A DNA stretch of 5,050 nucleotides from JAKOQB01 sp036824465. Lineage in GTDB: Bacteria > Pseudomonadota > Gammaproteobacteria > Burkholderiales > Burkholderiaceae_F. Of this stretch, positions 1 to 4,915 are shown in pieces. The stretch covers positions 1-5,050 of the forward strand of contig DAITAC010000180.1 in the NCBI GenBank assembly GCA_036824465.1, given 5' to 3'. The first letter of the stretch is position 1. The number at the start of each line of letters is the position of its first letter. Made by a program: the position numbers and the translations under genes. A model generated the notes under the pieces. It made no database searches and was not told the origin of the DNA. It saw nothing but the letters and a program-made list of their open reading frames with translations.

Positions 1-4
1 AAGC

Positions 5-34
5 AAACGGGCCGATCGCGAAATCGGCCCGTTT
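5..34 (-). terminator. Rho-independent terminator downstream of the tRNA-Arg 3' end
   Basis: A perfect 12-bp inverted repeat (arms 5-16 and 23-34) encloses a 6-nt loop. Read on the minus strand it starts a few bases after the CCA end of the tRNA fragment and is followed by TTTGCTT, so it suits termination of a minus-strand tRNA transcript. On the plus strand the stem runs into GTTTTG, so it may work in both directions. Its presence directly behind the tRNA end suggests this side is the original chromosomal flank. Confidence 0.8.
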
Positions 35-40
35 TGAGAA

Positions 41-86
41 TGGCGCGCCCGGCAGGATTCGAACCCACGACCCCTTGGTTCGTAGC
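41..86 (-). other. 3' fragment of tRNA-Arg(ACG): probable integration attachment site
   Basis: On the minus strand this reads as the 3' part of a tRNA. It has an anticodon loop CTACGAA (plus 79-85, anticodon ACG, arginine), a 3' anticodon strand CCAAG, a 5-nt variable loop, a T arm with stem GTGGG/CCTGC around TTCGAAT, a 3' acceptor strand CGGGCGC, discriminator G and encoded CCA (41-43). The expected 5' anticodon strand CTTGG is absent. Plus-strand sequence after position 86 is unrelated, and no D arm or 5' acceptor strand follows. A tRNA cut exactly at the anticodon loop is the known footprint of tyrosine-integrase insertion, in which the displaced original 3' end stays at the junction away from the restored tRNA. 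The inference is that the element lies to the right. It is not a functional tRNA gene. Confidence 0.85.
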
Positions 87-182
87 TGCGGATTCACTGC
101 TAGGCGCTTGATTTGATTAATTTGGTCGAGCGACCGCCCGTCCCTTCGCTCTCTCTGTACCGCACTGTCGTGTTTGGTCTGA

Positions 183-204
183 GTCCCTTCAGGGTCCCTT
201 CAGG
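183..204. repeat. Exact 11-bp tandem repeat next to the att site
   Basis: GTCCCTTCAGG occurs twice without a gap, at 183-193 and 194-204, about 100 bp inside the element from the tRNA-derived core. Short direct repeats at this distance from a core are typical of arm-type binding sites for tyrosine integrases, or of excisionase sites. No integrase is present in the window to pair with them, so the role is inferred. Confidence 0.75.
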
Positions 205-325
205 CTGGGCGCCCCATCGCGGCCTTAGTTTCGCGCCAAGTTGTTGATGTCCATTCTTCGATTTTCGGCTCGGCATCCGCATTTCGTGCGCCGTAACAAC
301 GACCGCGATCATTCAATAATCTCAA

Positions 326-350
326 ACTCTGCCCCCGGACTCTGTGCCCG
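326..350. repeat. Imperfect 12-bp direct repeat
   Basis: ACTCTGCCCCCG (326-337) and ACTCTGTGCCCG (339-350) match at 10 of 12 positions and are offset by 13 bp. No function can be assigned. It may be chance in GC-rich DNA, or a further binding repeat near the element end. Confidence 0.35.
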
Positions 351-426
351 ATTCAAATCCGGTGGCAATAGCGTCTACCTAGAAACGCGGACGCGAAAGG
401 GTCTTCGGCTAGGCCTTGAGCCGCGC

Positions 427-455
427 TTGCGACGTACGGCAGTTTGCCGTATTCT
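427..455 (+). promoter_or_regulatory. Promoter of the tacAT-like operon
   Basis: A -35 box TTGCGA (427-432) and a -10 box TATTCT (450-455) each match the sigma-70 consensus at four of six positions and are separated by exactly 17 bp. Transcription would start near 461-463, giving a leader of about 14 nt that begins at the Shine-Dalgarno sequence. The placement between gene-free DNA and the antitoxin start, with a palindrome filling the spacer, supports the call. Confidence 0.6.
435..451. promoter_or_regulatory. Inverted-repeat operator for the antitoxin/toxin complex
   Basis: TACGGCA (435-441) and TGCCGTA (445-451) form a perfect 7-bp inverted repeat around GTT. It lies between the -35 and -10 boxes and overlaps the first bases of the -10, so a bound protein would block RNA polymerase. 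Ribbon-helix-helix antitoxins of the TacA/DUF1778 family repress their own operons from such palindromes. The assignment to this antitoxin is inferred from position. Confidence 0.7.
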
Positions 456-463
456 GCGGGCCT

Positions 464-470
464 AGGAGGT
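464..470 (+). promoter_or_regulatory. Strong Shine-Dalgarno that fixes the antitoxin start
   Basis: AGGAGGT lies 5 nt before the ATG at 476. This decides against an upstream in-frame ATG at 416, which would lie before the promoter's -10 box and adds residues with no family resemblance. Confidence 0.85.
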
Positions 471-475
471 TCAAC

Positions 476-757
476 ATGCCAGCAGTCACGTCCACCGCAC
501 GCCTTGAAGCCAGGATTAGCAAAGACCTGCACTCCATGCTTAAGCGCGCCGCCGAAATCCAGGGCCGCACGATGACGGACTTTCTCGTTTCAGCGGTCCA
601 CGATGCCGCACAGCGGGCCATCCAGCAGGCCGAAACCGTTCGACTTTCATTAGTTGACCAAGAGCGCTTCGCGAACGCCTTGTTGTCGCCGCGGAAGCCT
701 ACAGCTGCGCTCAAACGCGCTTTCGCTCGCCGACACAAACTGTTGCGCGCGGAATGA
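476..757 (+). CDS. tacA: DUF1778/TacA-type ribbon-helix-helix antitoxin
   Basis: A 93-residue antitoxin that should neutralise the acetyltransferase toxin encoded next and repress the shared promoter. Residues about 6-48 form the ribbon-helix-helix DNA-binding part: strand ARLEARIS, helix around DLHSMLKRAAEIQG, then the second helix RTMTDFLVSAVHDAA. The tail from about 60, with ERFANALLSP, a proline pair and a basic end (RRHKLL), is the part that in this family wraps and blocks the toxin. The length is normal for the family. The start is set by AGGAGGT 5 nt upstream. The stop overlaps the toxin start in an ATGA, which implies translational coupling and fits the usual antitoxin-first order. 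Nothing in the sequence suggests decay. Family assignment is from motif recognition; the exact partner specificity is inferred from the overlap. Confidence 0.92.
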   Translation: MPAVTSTARLEARISKDLHSMLKRAAEIQGRTMTDFLVSAVHDAAQRAIQQAETVRLSLVDQERFANALLSPRKPTAALKRAFARRHKLLRAE

Positions 758-1269
758 ACGCGCAGAGCGGCCGATTTCGAATCGCGCCCTTCGACCCAAG
801 CCGTGACCGCGGGAGTTTCGACTGTGGGTCGGCCCCGCTCAACGACTACCTCCGCAAACAAGTCGGCCAAGACATCCGCCGGCGCATCACGGCGTGCTTC
901 GTCGCATTGGCCAACGATGGTCGCATCGCCGGCTATTACACGCTGGCCTCAGCCAGCATTTTGCTGAGCGACCTTCCGCAAGCACTTGCCAAGAAACTGC
1001 CTCGGTACCCCTCGGTGCCAGCGGTGCGAATGGGTCGATTGGCGGTTGACCAAACATTTGCCGGTACCGGCCTCGGAGCTGCGCTCCTCGCCGACGCCTT
1101 GCATCGTGCGTGTCGCTCAGAGATTGCTGCATTTGCCTTGGTCGTTGACGCCAAGAACGAGACTGCTGCGGCGTTTTACCGAAGTCATGGGTTCATTGCC
1201 TTTTCGGAATCACCGCTGACCCTCTTCCTGCCGCTAGACACCGCTCGGGCAGCATCGCCTCCTCGATGA
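754..1269 (+). CDS. tacT: TacT-type GNAT acetyltransferase toxin
   Basis: A 171-residue GNAT-fold toxin. Characterised members (TacT, AtaT) transfer acetyl from acetyl-CoA to the amino group of aminoacyl-tRNA and so stop translation. The N-terminal FDCGSAPLNDYLRKQ (about 22-36) is typical of the class. The acetyl-CoA pyrophosphate loop follows strand RMGRLAVD (92-99) as FAGTGLG (102-108), preserving the G-x-G-x-G spacing. NETAAAFYRSHGF (135-147) carries the conserved tyrosine Y142, the usual catalytic proton donor. It ends with the family-typical TLFLPLDTA. All key elements are present, so it is probably active. The ATG at 754 overlaps the antitoxin stop, and the gene has no promoter of its own. 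A weak 5-bp hairpin follows the stop (1272-1285) without a T run. Which tRNA is modified cannot be told from sequence. Confidence 0.93.
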   Translation: MNAQSGRFRIAPFDPSRDRGSFDCGSAPLNDYLRKQVGQDIRRRITACFVALANDGRIAGYYTLASASILLSDLPQALAKKLPRYPSVPAVRMGRLAVDQTFAGTGLGAALLADALHRACRSEIAAFALVVDAKNETAAAFYRSHGFIAFSESPLTLFLPLDTARAASPPR

Positions 1270-1497
1270 AAGGCAAAACATTGCCCCGTCTGAGTCCCGG
1301 TCTCCCCAACGGCCTGTCAGGTAACCCGACGCGATAAGTCTGTCGTTACTGTGGTCAATCGATTTGACACCACGCAGAAGTTCGCGCCGCTGCGCCAGCA
1401 CGTCTGCGCGGAATCGTTCCAGCCGGAGGTTTCCGCCTTTGGGCAACCCGTAGCGCGGTTCAATGACGCCTTCAAGCCGGCGATTTGGCATGGTGGG
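1270..1497. other. Gene-free junction between the intact and the decayed toxin-antitoxin modules
   Basis: No supported gene. On the plus strand a GTG-started frame (1351-1581) runs into the toxin remnant, but its first 49 residues do not resemble the RelE-like family. On the minus strand 1234-1491 is open for 85 codons, with a protein-like middle (GGNLRLERFRADVLAQRREL), but it lacks a ribosome binding site and I cannot place it in a family. The stretch probably contains foreign or rearranged DNA that replaced the 5' half of the downstream toxin gene. Confidence 0.4.
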
Positions 1498-1625
1498 CGG
1501 GTGATCGACCGGATCGACGACGATGCGATCGTTATTCTTGCGGTATTCAGCCAGAAGACGCCGCGGGAACCCAGGCGGTAATCGAGGAGCGCCGACGCAG
1601 ATTGAAGGAGTACAACCATGCGTGA
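1498..1625 (+). pseudogene. RelE/HigB-like toxin remnant, 5'-truncated and frameshifted
   Basis: From 1498 the reading frame gives RVIDRIDDDAIVILAVFSQK, the closing strands of the RelE/ParE-superfamily toxins that precede an XRE antitoxin; family members usually read W-R-x-I-Y-R here. After KTPREP the frame meets TAA at 1579. The family's C-terminal helix continues in another frame as AVIEERRRRLKEYNHA (1575-1622), with a stop at 1623-1625. A net loss of one base (or gain of two) near 1573-1575 explains this. The N-terminal half is not present upstream. The restored end overlaps the antitoxin ATG at 1618, the normal layout for such a pair. With half the fold gone and a frameshift, it cannot make an active toxin. 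Family call is from motif memory. Confidence 0.75.
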
Positions 1626-1923
1626 AGACAAATGCAAACGACTGGCTACCAAGGGCTGGACCAACGGCAGCGCAGCGCAGTTCCTCGGTCTCTCAGCGGA
1701 CGAGGAACGCTACGTCGAACTACGGTTGCGCCTGTCCGGGGGACTGCGTCGACGTCGGCAGAATCGCCAGATCAGGCAAAGCGAGCTGGCCCGTGCGCTG
1801 CGTTCGAGCTAGTCACGGATGGCAAAGACGGAAGCGGGAGACCCGTCCGTGTCGCTCGATCTACTGGTGCGCTCTCTGCTCGCCTTGGGAGCTTTGAACC
1901 GGGATCTGGCCAGACTCATCGGA
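1618..1923 (+). pseudogene. XRE-family (HTH) antitoxin interrupted by an amber codon
   Basis: A frame starting at 1618 with AAGGAG 7 nt upstream encodes MREDKCKRLATKGWTNGSAA, then FLGLSADEE, then an XRE helix-turn-helix beginning LRRRRQNRQIRQSELARALRSS (43-64). TAG follows at 1810-1812. The same frame then continues SRMAKTEAGDPSVSLDLL and LVRSLLALGA, exactly the rest of this antitoxin family, where the interrupted position is normally glutamine in S-Q-S-R. A single C-to-T change of CAG to TAG explains the lesion. The stop falls within the helix-turn-helix, so the truncated product should not bind DNA. After about 1923 family resemblance ends and the frame runs on to a stop at 2101, so the natural 3' end also seems lost. 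Readthrough in an amber-suppressor host would restore most of the protein. Confidence 0.82.
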
Positions 1924-1937
1924 CAGTGCTTGTGCAC

Positions 1938-2240
1938 ATGCGCCAACTGCGCGGACCAGAATCTGATACGCGGACGTCCGATCCAGCCACCTTTTTATTG
2001 GGTAAGACGGCAACTCGGCGGCAAGATCTGCTGGCAGAGCATGCGCAGGCCGCGCCGCCCGGGGATGAGAGTGTCGACCTCGACGCATACCTCGACATAC
2101 TGAGCGAGGCGGTAGCGGCGCGCAATGGCTGGAAGCGAATCCTGATTCGCTGCGCGCTTCGTAAAAGGTTGCACGCGAGACGTGACACCGCCGAGACTTC
2201 CGCGCTGGTGCCGCGCTCATCGCTGATGCGCGCGCAATGA
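1938..2240 (+). CDS. Uncertain small ORF coupled to the SWIM gene
   Basis: This is the only frame open through 2100-2236 on the plus strand. It gives about 100 residues from an ATG at 1938, for which no ribosome binding site is seen, and the same frame is open much further upstream behind the antitoxin remnant. The middle, DLLAEHAQAAPPGDESVDLD followed by AYLDILSEAVAARNGW, looks like a real acidic helical protein; the last 30 residues are basic and less convincing. Its TGA overlaps the ATG of the SWIM gene (ATGA), and the SWIM gene itself lacks a clear Shine-Dalgarno, so coupling is plausible. The acidic part faintly resembles residues 165-206 of the SWIM protein and could be a remnant of a related gene. 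Function unknown; it could equally be chance open frame. Confidence 0.3.
   Translation: MRQLRGPESDTRTSDPATFLLGKTATRRQDLLAEHAQAAPPGDESVDLDAYLDILSEAVAARNGWKRILIRCALRKRLHARRDTAETSALVPRSSLMRAQ
2134..2151. repeat. Perfect 8-bp inverted repeat
   Basis: AGCGAATC (2134-2141) and GATTCGCT (2144-2151) are exact reverse complements around CT. The spacing is too short for a terminator and no T run follows. It lies about 90 bp before the SWIM gene start, so it could be an operator for that gene, or simply part of the coding sequence of the uncertain ORF. Confidence 0.5.
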
Positions 2241-4117
2241 ACGGCGTCGACGATACGCAGGCCGGGGGCGGACCTGAGGCGTGGATCGACGCGTTGAGCG
2301 ACGCCTCGCTGCAGCGATCCAGCACCGCAGAAATCTTCCGGCGCGGACGAACCTATGCCGCTTCGGGCGCCGTCGAAGTGCTCGCCGAGCAGCCGGCGCC
2401 CCACCCTGCATTGCGCGCCCAGGTTAGCGGGTCGGATCTCTACACGACCGAAGTGCGGATCGATGATGGCGAGCTCGCGGGCAACTGCGACTGCCCGAAT
2501 GCGATGCAAGGCTGGTTCTGCAAGCATCAGGTCGCCGTCGCCCTCGTCTGGAGAGACCGACTCGCCGGCAAGCCGCCCGTCATGGACGAAGCGGCAAGCA
2601 AAGAAGTACAGGTCATCGCCAAGCGGGCCCGCACCGTCAAGGACAGGCGCCAGGCCTTGCATGAATTCCTTCACGGCCAGGATTCCGCGGCGCTCGCCAA
2701 CAAGCTGCTCGAATTGGCGGACCGCGACCACGACGTTGATCGCGAGTTGCAGCAGTGGCGCAAAGTCAGCGAGGCGACGGATCAGCCAGCCGATCTGAAA
2801 CCGTTGATCACCGAGGTGCTGTCGCCGGGTCGCGATTTCATTTCGTACCGAGAGAGCTTCGGCTTCGCCCGCCGCGCCGAAGCGGTGCTGCCGCTGCTGC
2901 AACAGGCCCGAGCGCGCGATGCGAACGCCGCGCTGGCTTTGTGTCGTCATGCGTTGCATCGCGCCTGGGGCGCGCTGGAACAGGCAGATGATTCGGACGG
3001 TGAAATCGGTGGCCTGTGTGAAGCGATCGGCACCGAGTGGTTGCAGTCGCTGCAGGCGGCCGGATCGCAGCCGGCAAGTTTCGGCGACACCTATCTGCAG
3101 CTGCGGCTCGATGACCCGTTCGGTTGCTTTGATGCCGACATGGCAGAGACTGCCATGGGTAACGAGGCAATGACGCGCTACCGCCGTGTCCTCGCTGAGC
3201 GATGGCGGCAAGCGAAGGATGTCGTCCTTGGTTTGAAGGCCGAGCGCGCTGCGTCCTTGGCCTCCCGCAAGCACCGTGCAGCGAACTACGAGCGGTCTTC
3301 TGAAAGCGAGATGGAACTATTGAGCCTCGAGCGCCTGCACCTCGACCAGCTTGAGAAGACCGGCGACATCGAGGAAGCGCTGGCCGTGCTGAGGATGGAT
3401 CTGTCCGACCCGCAAGACCATTGCCATCTGATCGGCTTTCTGGAGGCCCATGGGCGACTGCGCGAGGCCTTCACCCAAGCGGAACAGGCTTGCAAGGCCT
3501 TCCCTGACGATTGGCGGCTTCAGGACATGTTGCTCAGGTTCTATGAGCGCGACGGGTGGACCGAGGAGGCGTTAACACTCCGGCGGCGGCAGTTCGATAG
3601 CAGTCCGAGTGTGGAGCGTTATCACGCGGTACTGAAGGCTGGGCAGGCAGCGGGGCGGGACACCACCGAATTGCGGAGCGCGCTACTCGAGGAACTGGCG
3701 CTGCGGGAGACAACCACATTGGGACGGCTTCCTCCTACGTCGCGTTACGCAACGTCGCGCTCAACCCCGTCAGCCGACGCTCGGGATGTTTCCCTGCGGG
3801 CCGAGATTCTTTGCTCGGAGCGGCGCTGGATTGAAGCCTTGGCGTTGGTTCGGCCGCCGTCGCTCTGCAGCGACACGGTCATGCACAAAATCGCCGGACA
3901 TCTGCCCACAGACAATCGGGAGCAGGCGCTTGAACTGCTGCTGCGGGTCTTCACCAATGCGATGCGTCGTTCGAGCACGCCCTATCGCGACGAGTTGGCG
4001 CTGGTGAATGAAATCGCTCAGCACATGGACGCCGTTCAACGCGCTGCCTGGCTGTCGAAGTTGCGGACCGAATACAAGGCCAAACGAAACTTCGTGCGAG
4101 ATCTGCCAAATCCGTGA
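2237..4117 (+). CDS. SWIM zinc-finger protein with long helical TPR-like body
   Basis: A 626-residue, probably cytoplasmic protein with no signal peptide or membrane segment. Residues 30-60 (FRRGRTYAASGAVEVL) are the usual lead-in to a SWIM domain. The zinc ligands are C84, C86, C95 and H97 (C-x-C-x8-C-x-H), all intact. From about 150 to the end it is almost wholly alpha-helical. Residues 200-325 contain FISYRESFGFARRAEAVLPL and a DSDGEIG segment (252-258), found in the large bacterial SWIM proteins. Residues 360-465 look like TPR-type helix pairs (GDIEEALAVLR, GRLREAFTQAEQA, GWTEEALTLRRRQF). Residues 497-517 are a Ser/Thr/Pro-rich linker. SWIM fingers are predicted to bind DNA or protein; no enzymatic motif is seen, so its activity is unknown. 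The ATG at 2237 overlaps the upstream TGA and has no good Shine-Dalgarno. An in-frame stop at 2183 limits any longer start. The gene is intact and converges with the recombinase gene. Confidence 0.92.
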   Translation: MNGVDDTQAGGGPEAWIDALSDASLQRSSTAEIFRRGRTYAASGAVEVLAEQPAPHPALRAQVSGSDLYTTEVRIDDGELAGNCDCPNAMQGWFCKHQVAVALVWRDRLAGKPPVMDEAASKEVQVIAKRARTVKDRRQALHEFLHGQDSAALANKLLELADRDHDVDRELQQWRKVSEATDQPADLKPLITEVLSPGRDFISYRESFGFARRAEAVLPLLQQARARDANAALALCRHALHRAWGALEQADDSDGEIGGLCEAIGTEWLQSLQAAGSQPASFGDTYLQLRLDDPFGCFDADMAETAMGNEAMTRYRRVLAERWRQAKDVVLGLKAERAASLASRKHRAANYERSSESEMELLSLERLHLDQLEKTGDIEEALAVLRMDLSDPQDHCHLIGFLEAHGRLREAFTQAEQACKAFPDDWRLQDMLLRFYERDGWTEEALTLRRRQFDSSPSVERYHAVLKAGQAAGRDTTELRSALLEELALRETTTLGRLPPTSRYATSRSTPSADARDVSLRAEILCSERRWIEALALVRPPSLCSDTVMHKIAGHLPTDNREQALELLLRVFTNAMRRSSTPYRDELALVNEIAQHMDAVQRAAWLSKLRTEYKAKRNFVRDLPNP

Positions 4118-4269
4118 GGCAAGCTGGGCCGGTTGATGGCTATTCAAAGTGCAGCTGAGTGGCCGGTTCCGCACTCTTCCAACGGTCACAACCAGGAATT
4201 CGCGCGAGGCGCGGTCGGCCAGATCGCTACACTCTTCTCAGCCAGTGTGCCGACATTCCGCGCGTCAAC

Positions 4270-4289
4270 ATCGCGGAAAGCGCCGCGAT
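4270..4289. repeat. Short hairpin between the convergent genes
   Basis: ATCGCGG (4270-4276) and CCGCGAT (4283-4289) form a perfect 7-bp stem with a 6-nt loop, between the stops of the SWIM gene and the recombinase. No T run follows on either strand, so termination would be weak at best. Apart from this, the 211-bp gap 4118-4328 holds nothing I can identify. Confidence 0.4.
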
Positions 4290-4328
4290 TAGCTGCGCGA
4301 TTTGGACAGACCAGGCTGTATCCGCATT

Positions 4329-4880
4329 TCACCTGCCCGCCAGTGCCCGGTACAGGGTCGCCTTCGATATGTTCAAGTTCCGCGCGATATCGATTGGAGC
4401 ATCGCCATCGTCCAACAGACGCCGAGCCAGTTTCACCTGGTTTGACGAAAGTTTTCGCTTCCGGCCAAACCGCGTTCCCCGCCGCTTCGCGGCGTCGATG
4501 CCGGCACGGGTCCTTTCGGCAATAAGTGCCCGCTCAAACTCCGCCAAGGCACCCAGCAGATGAAGCAGCAGCTTGCCGTGTGCGCTAGTCGTCGCAATCG
4601 ATTCAGATAGCGACTCGAATCCGATACCCCTCTGCGTGAGATCGCTCGTCAGCGCGATCAAATGAGACAGCGATCGACCGAGACGATCGAGCTTCCAAAC
4701 GACCAACGCGTCGCCCAACTTCAACGCGGCGATCGCCTTCTGCAGTGCCGGCCGATTGACTGTCGCCCCGCTGACTCCTTCATCTGTGAATACGCGCTCG
4801 CAACCCGCGCGCCGCAGTGCGTCGAGTTGTAGGGCGGGGTTCTGGTCCGACGTCGAAACACGTGCATATCCAATCTTCAT
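4329..4880 (-). CDS. Small serine recombinase (resolvase/invertase family)
   Basis: A 183-residue, full-length enzyme that cuts and rejoins DNA through a serine-DNA link, either resolving cointegrates or inverting a segment. The N-terminal catalytic domain starts MKIGYARVSTSDQNPALQLD with R7 and nucleophile S9. R43 follows in NRPALQ, and VWKLDRLGRS (61-70) carries D65, R66 and R69. EFERALIAERTRAGI (114-128) begins the long E helix leading into DNA. Residues 144-183 hold the C-terminal helix-turn-helix (ARRLLDDGDAPIDIARNLNI, then SKATLYRAL). All catalytic residues are present. The start at 4880 is chosen because the family begins with this motif; the same frame extends to 5030, but those extra residues match nothing. 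There is no Shine-Dalgarno before it. No transposase is seen in the window, so resolvase versus invertase cannot be settled. Confidence 0.94.
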   Translation of the reverse strand: MKIGYARVSTSDQNPALQLDALRRAGCERVFTDEGVSGATVNRPALQKAIAALKLGDALVVWKLDRLGRSLSHLIALTSDLTQRGIGFESLSESIATTSAHGKLLLHLLGALAEFERALIAERTRAGIDAAKRRGTRFGRKRKLSSNQVKLARRLLDDGDAPIDIARNLNISKATLYRALAGR

Positions 4881-4886
4881 TGAAGC

Positions 4887-4915
4887 ATTTTGAGACCAAC
4901 ATATGAGACGTTCAA
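4887..4915 (-). promoter_or_regulatory. Possible recombinase promoter, perhaps leaderless
   Basis: On the minus strand TTGAAC (4910-4915) and CAAAAT (4887-4892) each match sigma-70 boxes at four of six positions with 17 bp between them. Only six bases separate the -10 from the ATG, so transcription would begin at or near the start codon, which fits the missing Shine-Dalgarno. Two TGAGAC boxes lie at the promoter, one overlapping the -10 and one in the spacer, suggesting self-repression by the recombinase. The boxes are weak, so this is a candidate only. Confidence 0.4.

Larger units (their letters stand above)
87..426. other. Gene-free stretch inside the presumed element edge
   Basis: No convincing gene is seen on either strand between the tRNA fragment and the toxin-antitoxin promoter. 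Short open frames exist, but they lack a ribosome binding site, and their translations show no recognisable family. The stretch holds an exact 11-bp tandem repeat (183-204) and an imperfect 12-bp repeat (326-350). A non-coding segment with short repeats beside an att core would suit integrase or excisionase arm sites, but that is inference. Confidence 0.5.

Noticed and set aside
100..312. Minus-strand 70-codon frame near the att site, considered as an integrase or excisionase remnant
   Set aside because: No helix-turn-helix or integrase motif is visible, there is no ribosome binding site, and part of it is just the translated tandem repeat.
352..360. TTCAAATCC, resembling a tRNA T loop
   Set aside because: The flanking bases do not form a proper 5-bp T stem, and no acceptor, anticodon or CCA sequence accompanies it.
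416..475. Upstream ATG at 416 as the antitoxin start
   Set aside because: It precedes the proposed promoter's -10 box and has no ribosome binding site; the ATG at 476 has a near-perfect one and matches the family's N-terminus.
409..870. Minus-strand open frame opposite the antitoxin gene
   Set aside because: It is antisense to the recognised DUF1778 antitoxin and the start of the toxin, has no ribosome binding site and resembles nothing.
1272..1285. Small hairpin after the toxin stop, considered as a terminator
   Set aside because: The stem has only five base pairs and no T run follows.
1971..1980. 10-bp palindrome CGGACGTCCG
   Set aside because: Short palindromes of this kind are common in GC-rich DNA, and nothing around it suggests a regulatory role.
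1916..3274. Long minus-strand open frame (452 codons) opposite the SWIM gene
   Set aside because: It lies wholly against a plus-strand gene with clear domain motifs. Its translation is rich in residues expected from reading GC-rich codons backwards and shows no family motif.
4133..4563. Plus-strand open frames opposite the recombinase 3' end
   Set aside because: They are antisense to a well-supported gene and carry no recognisable domain.
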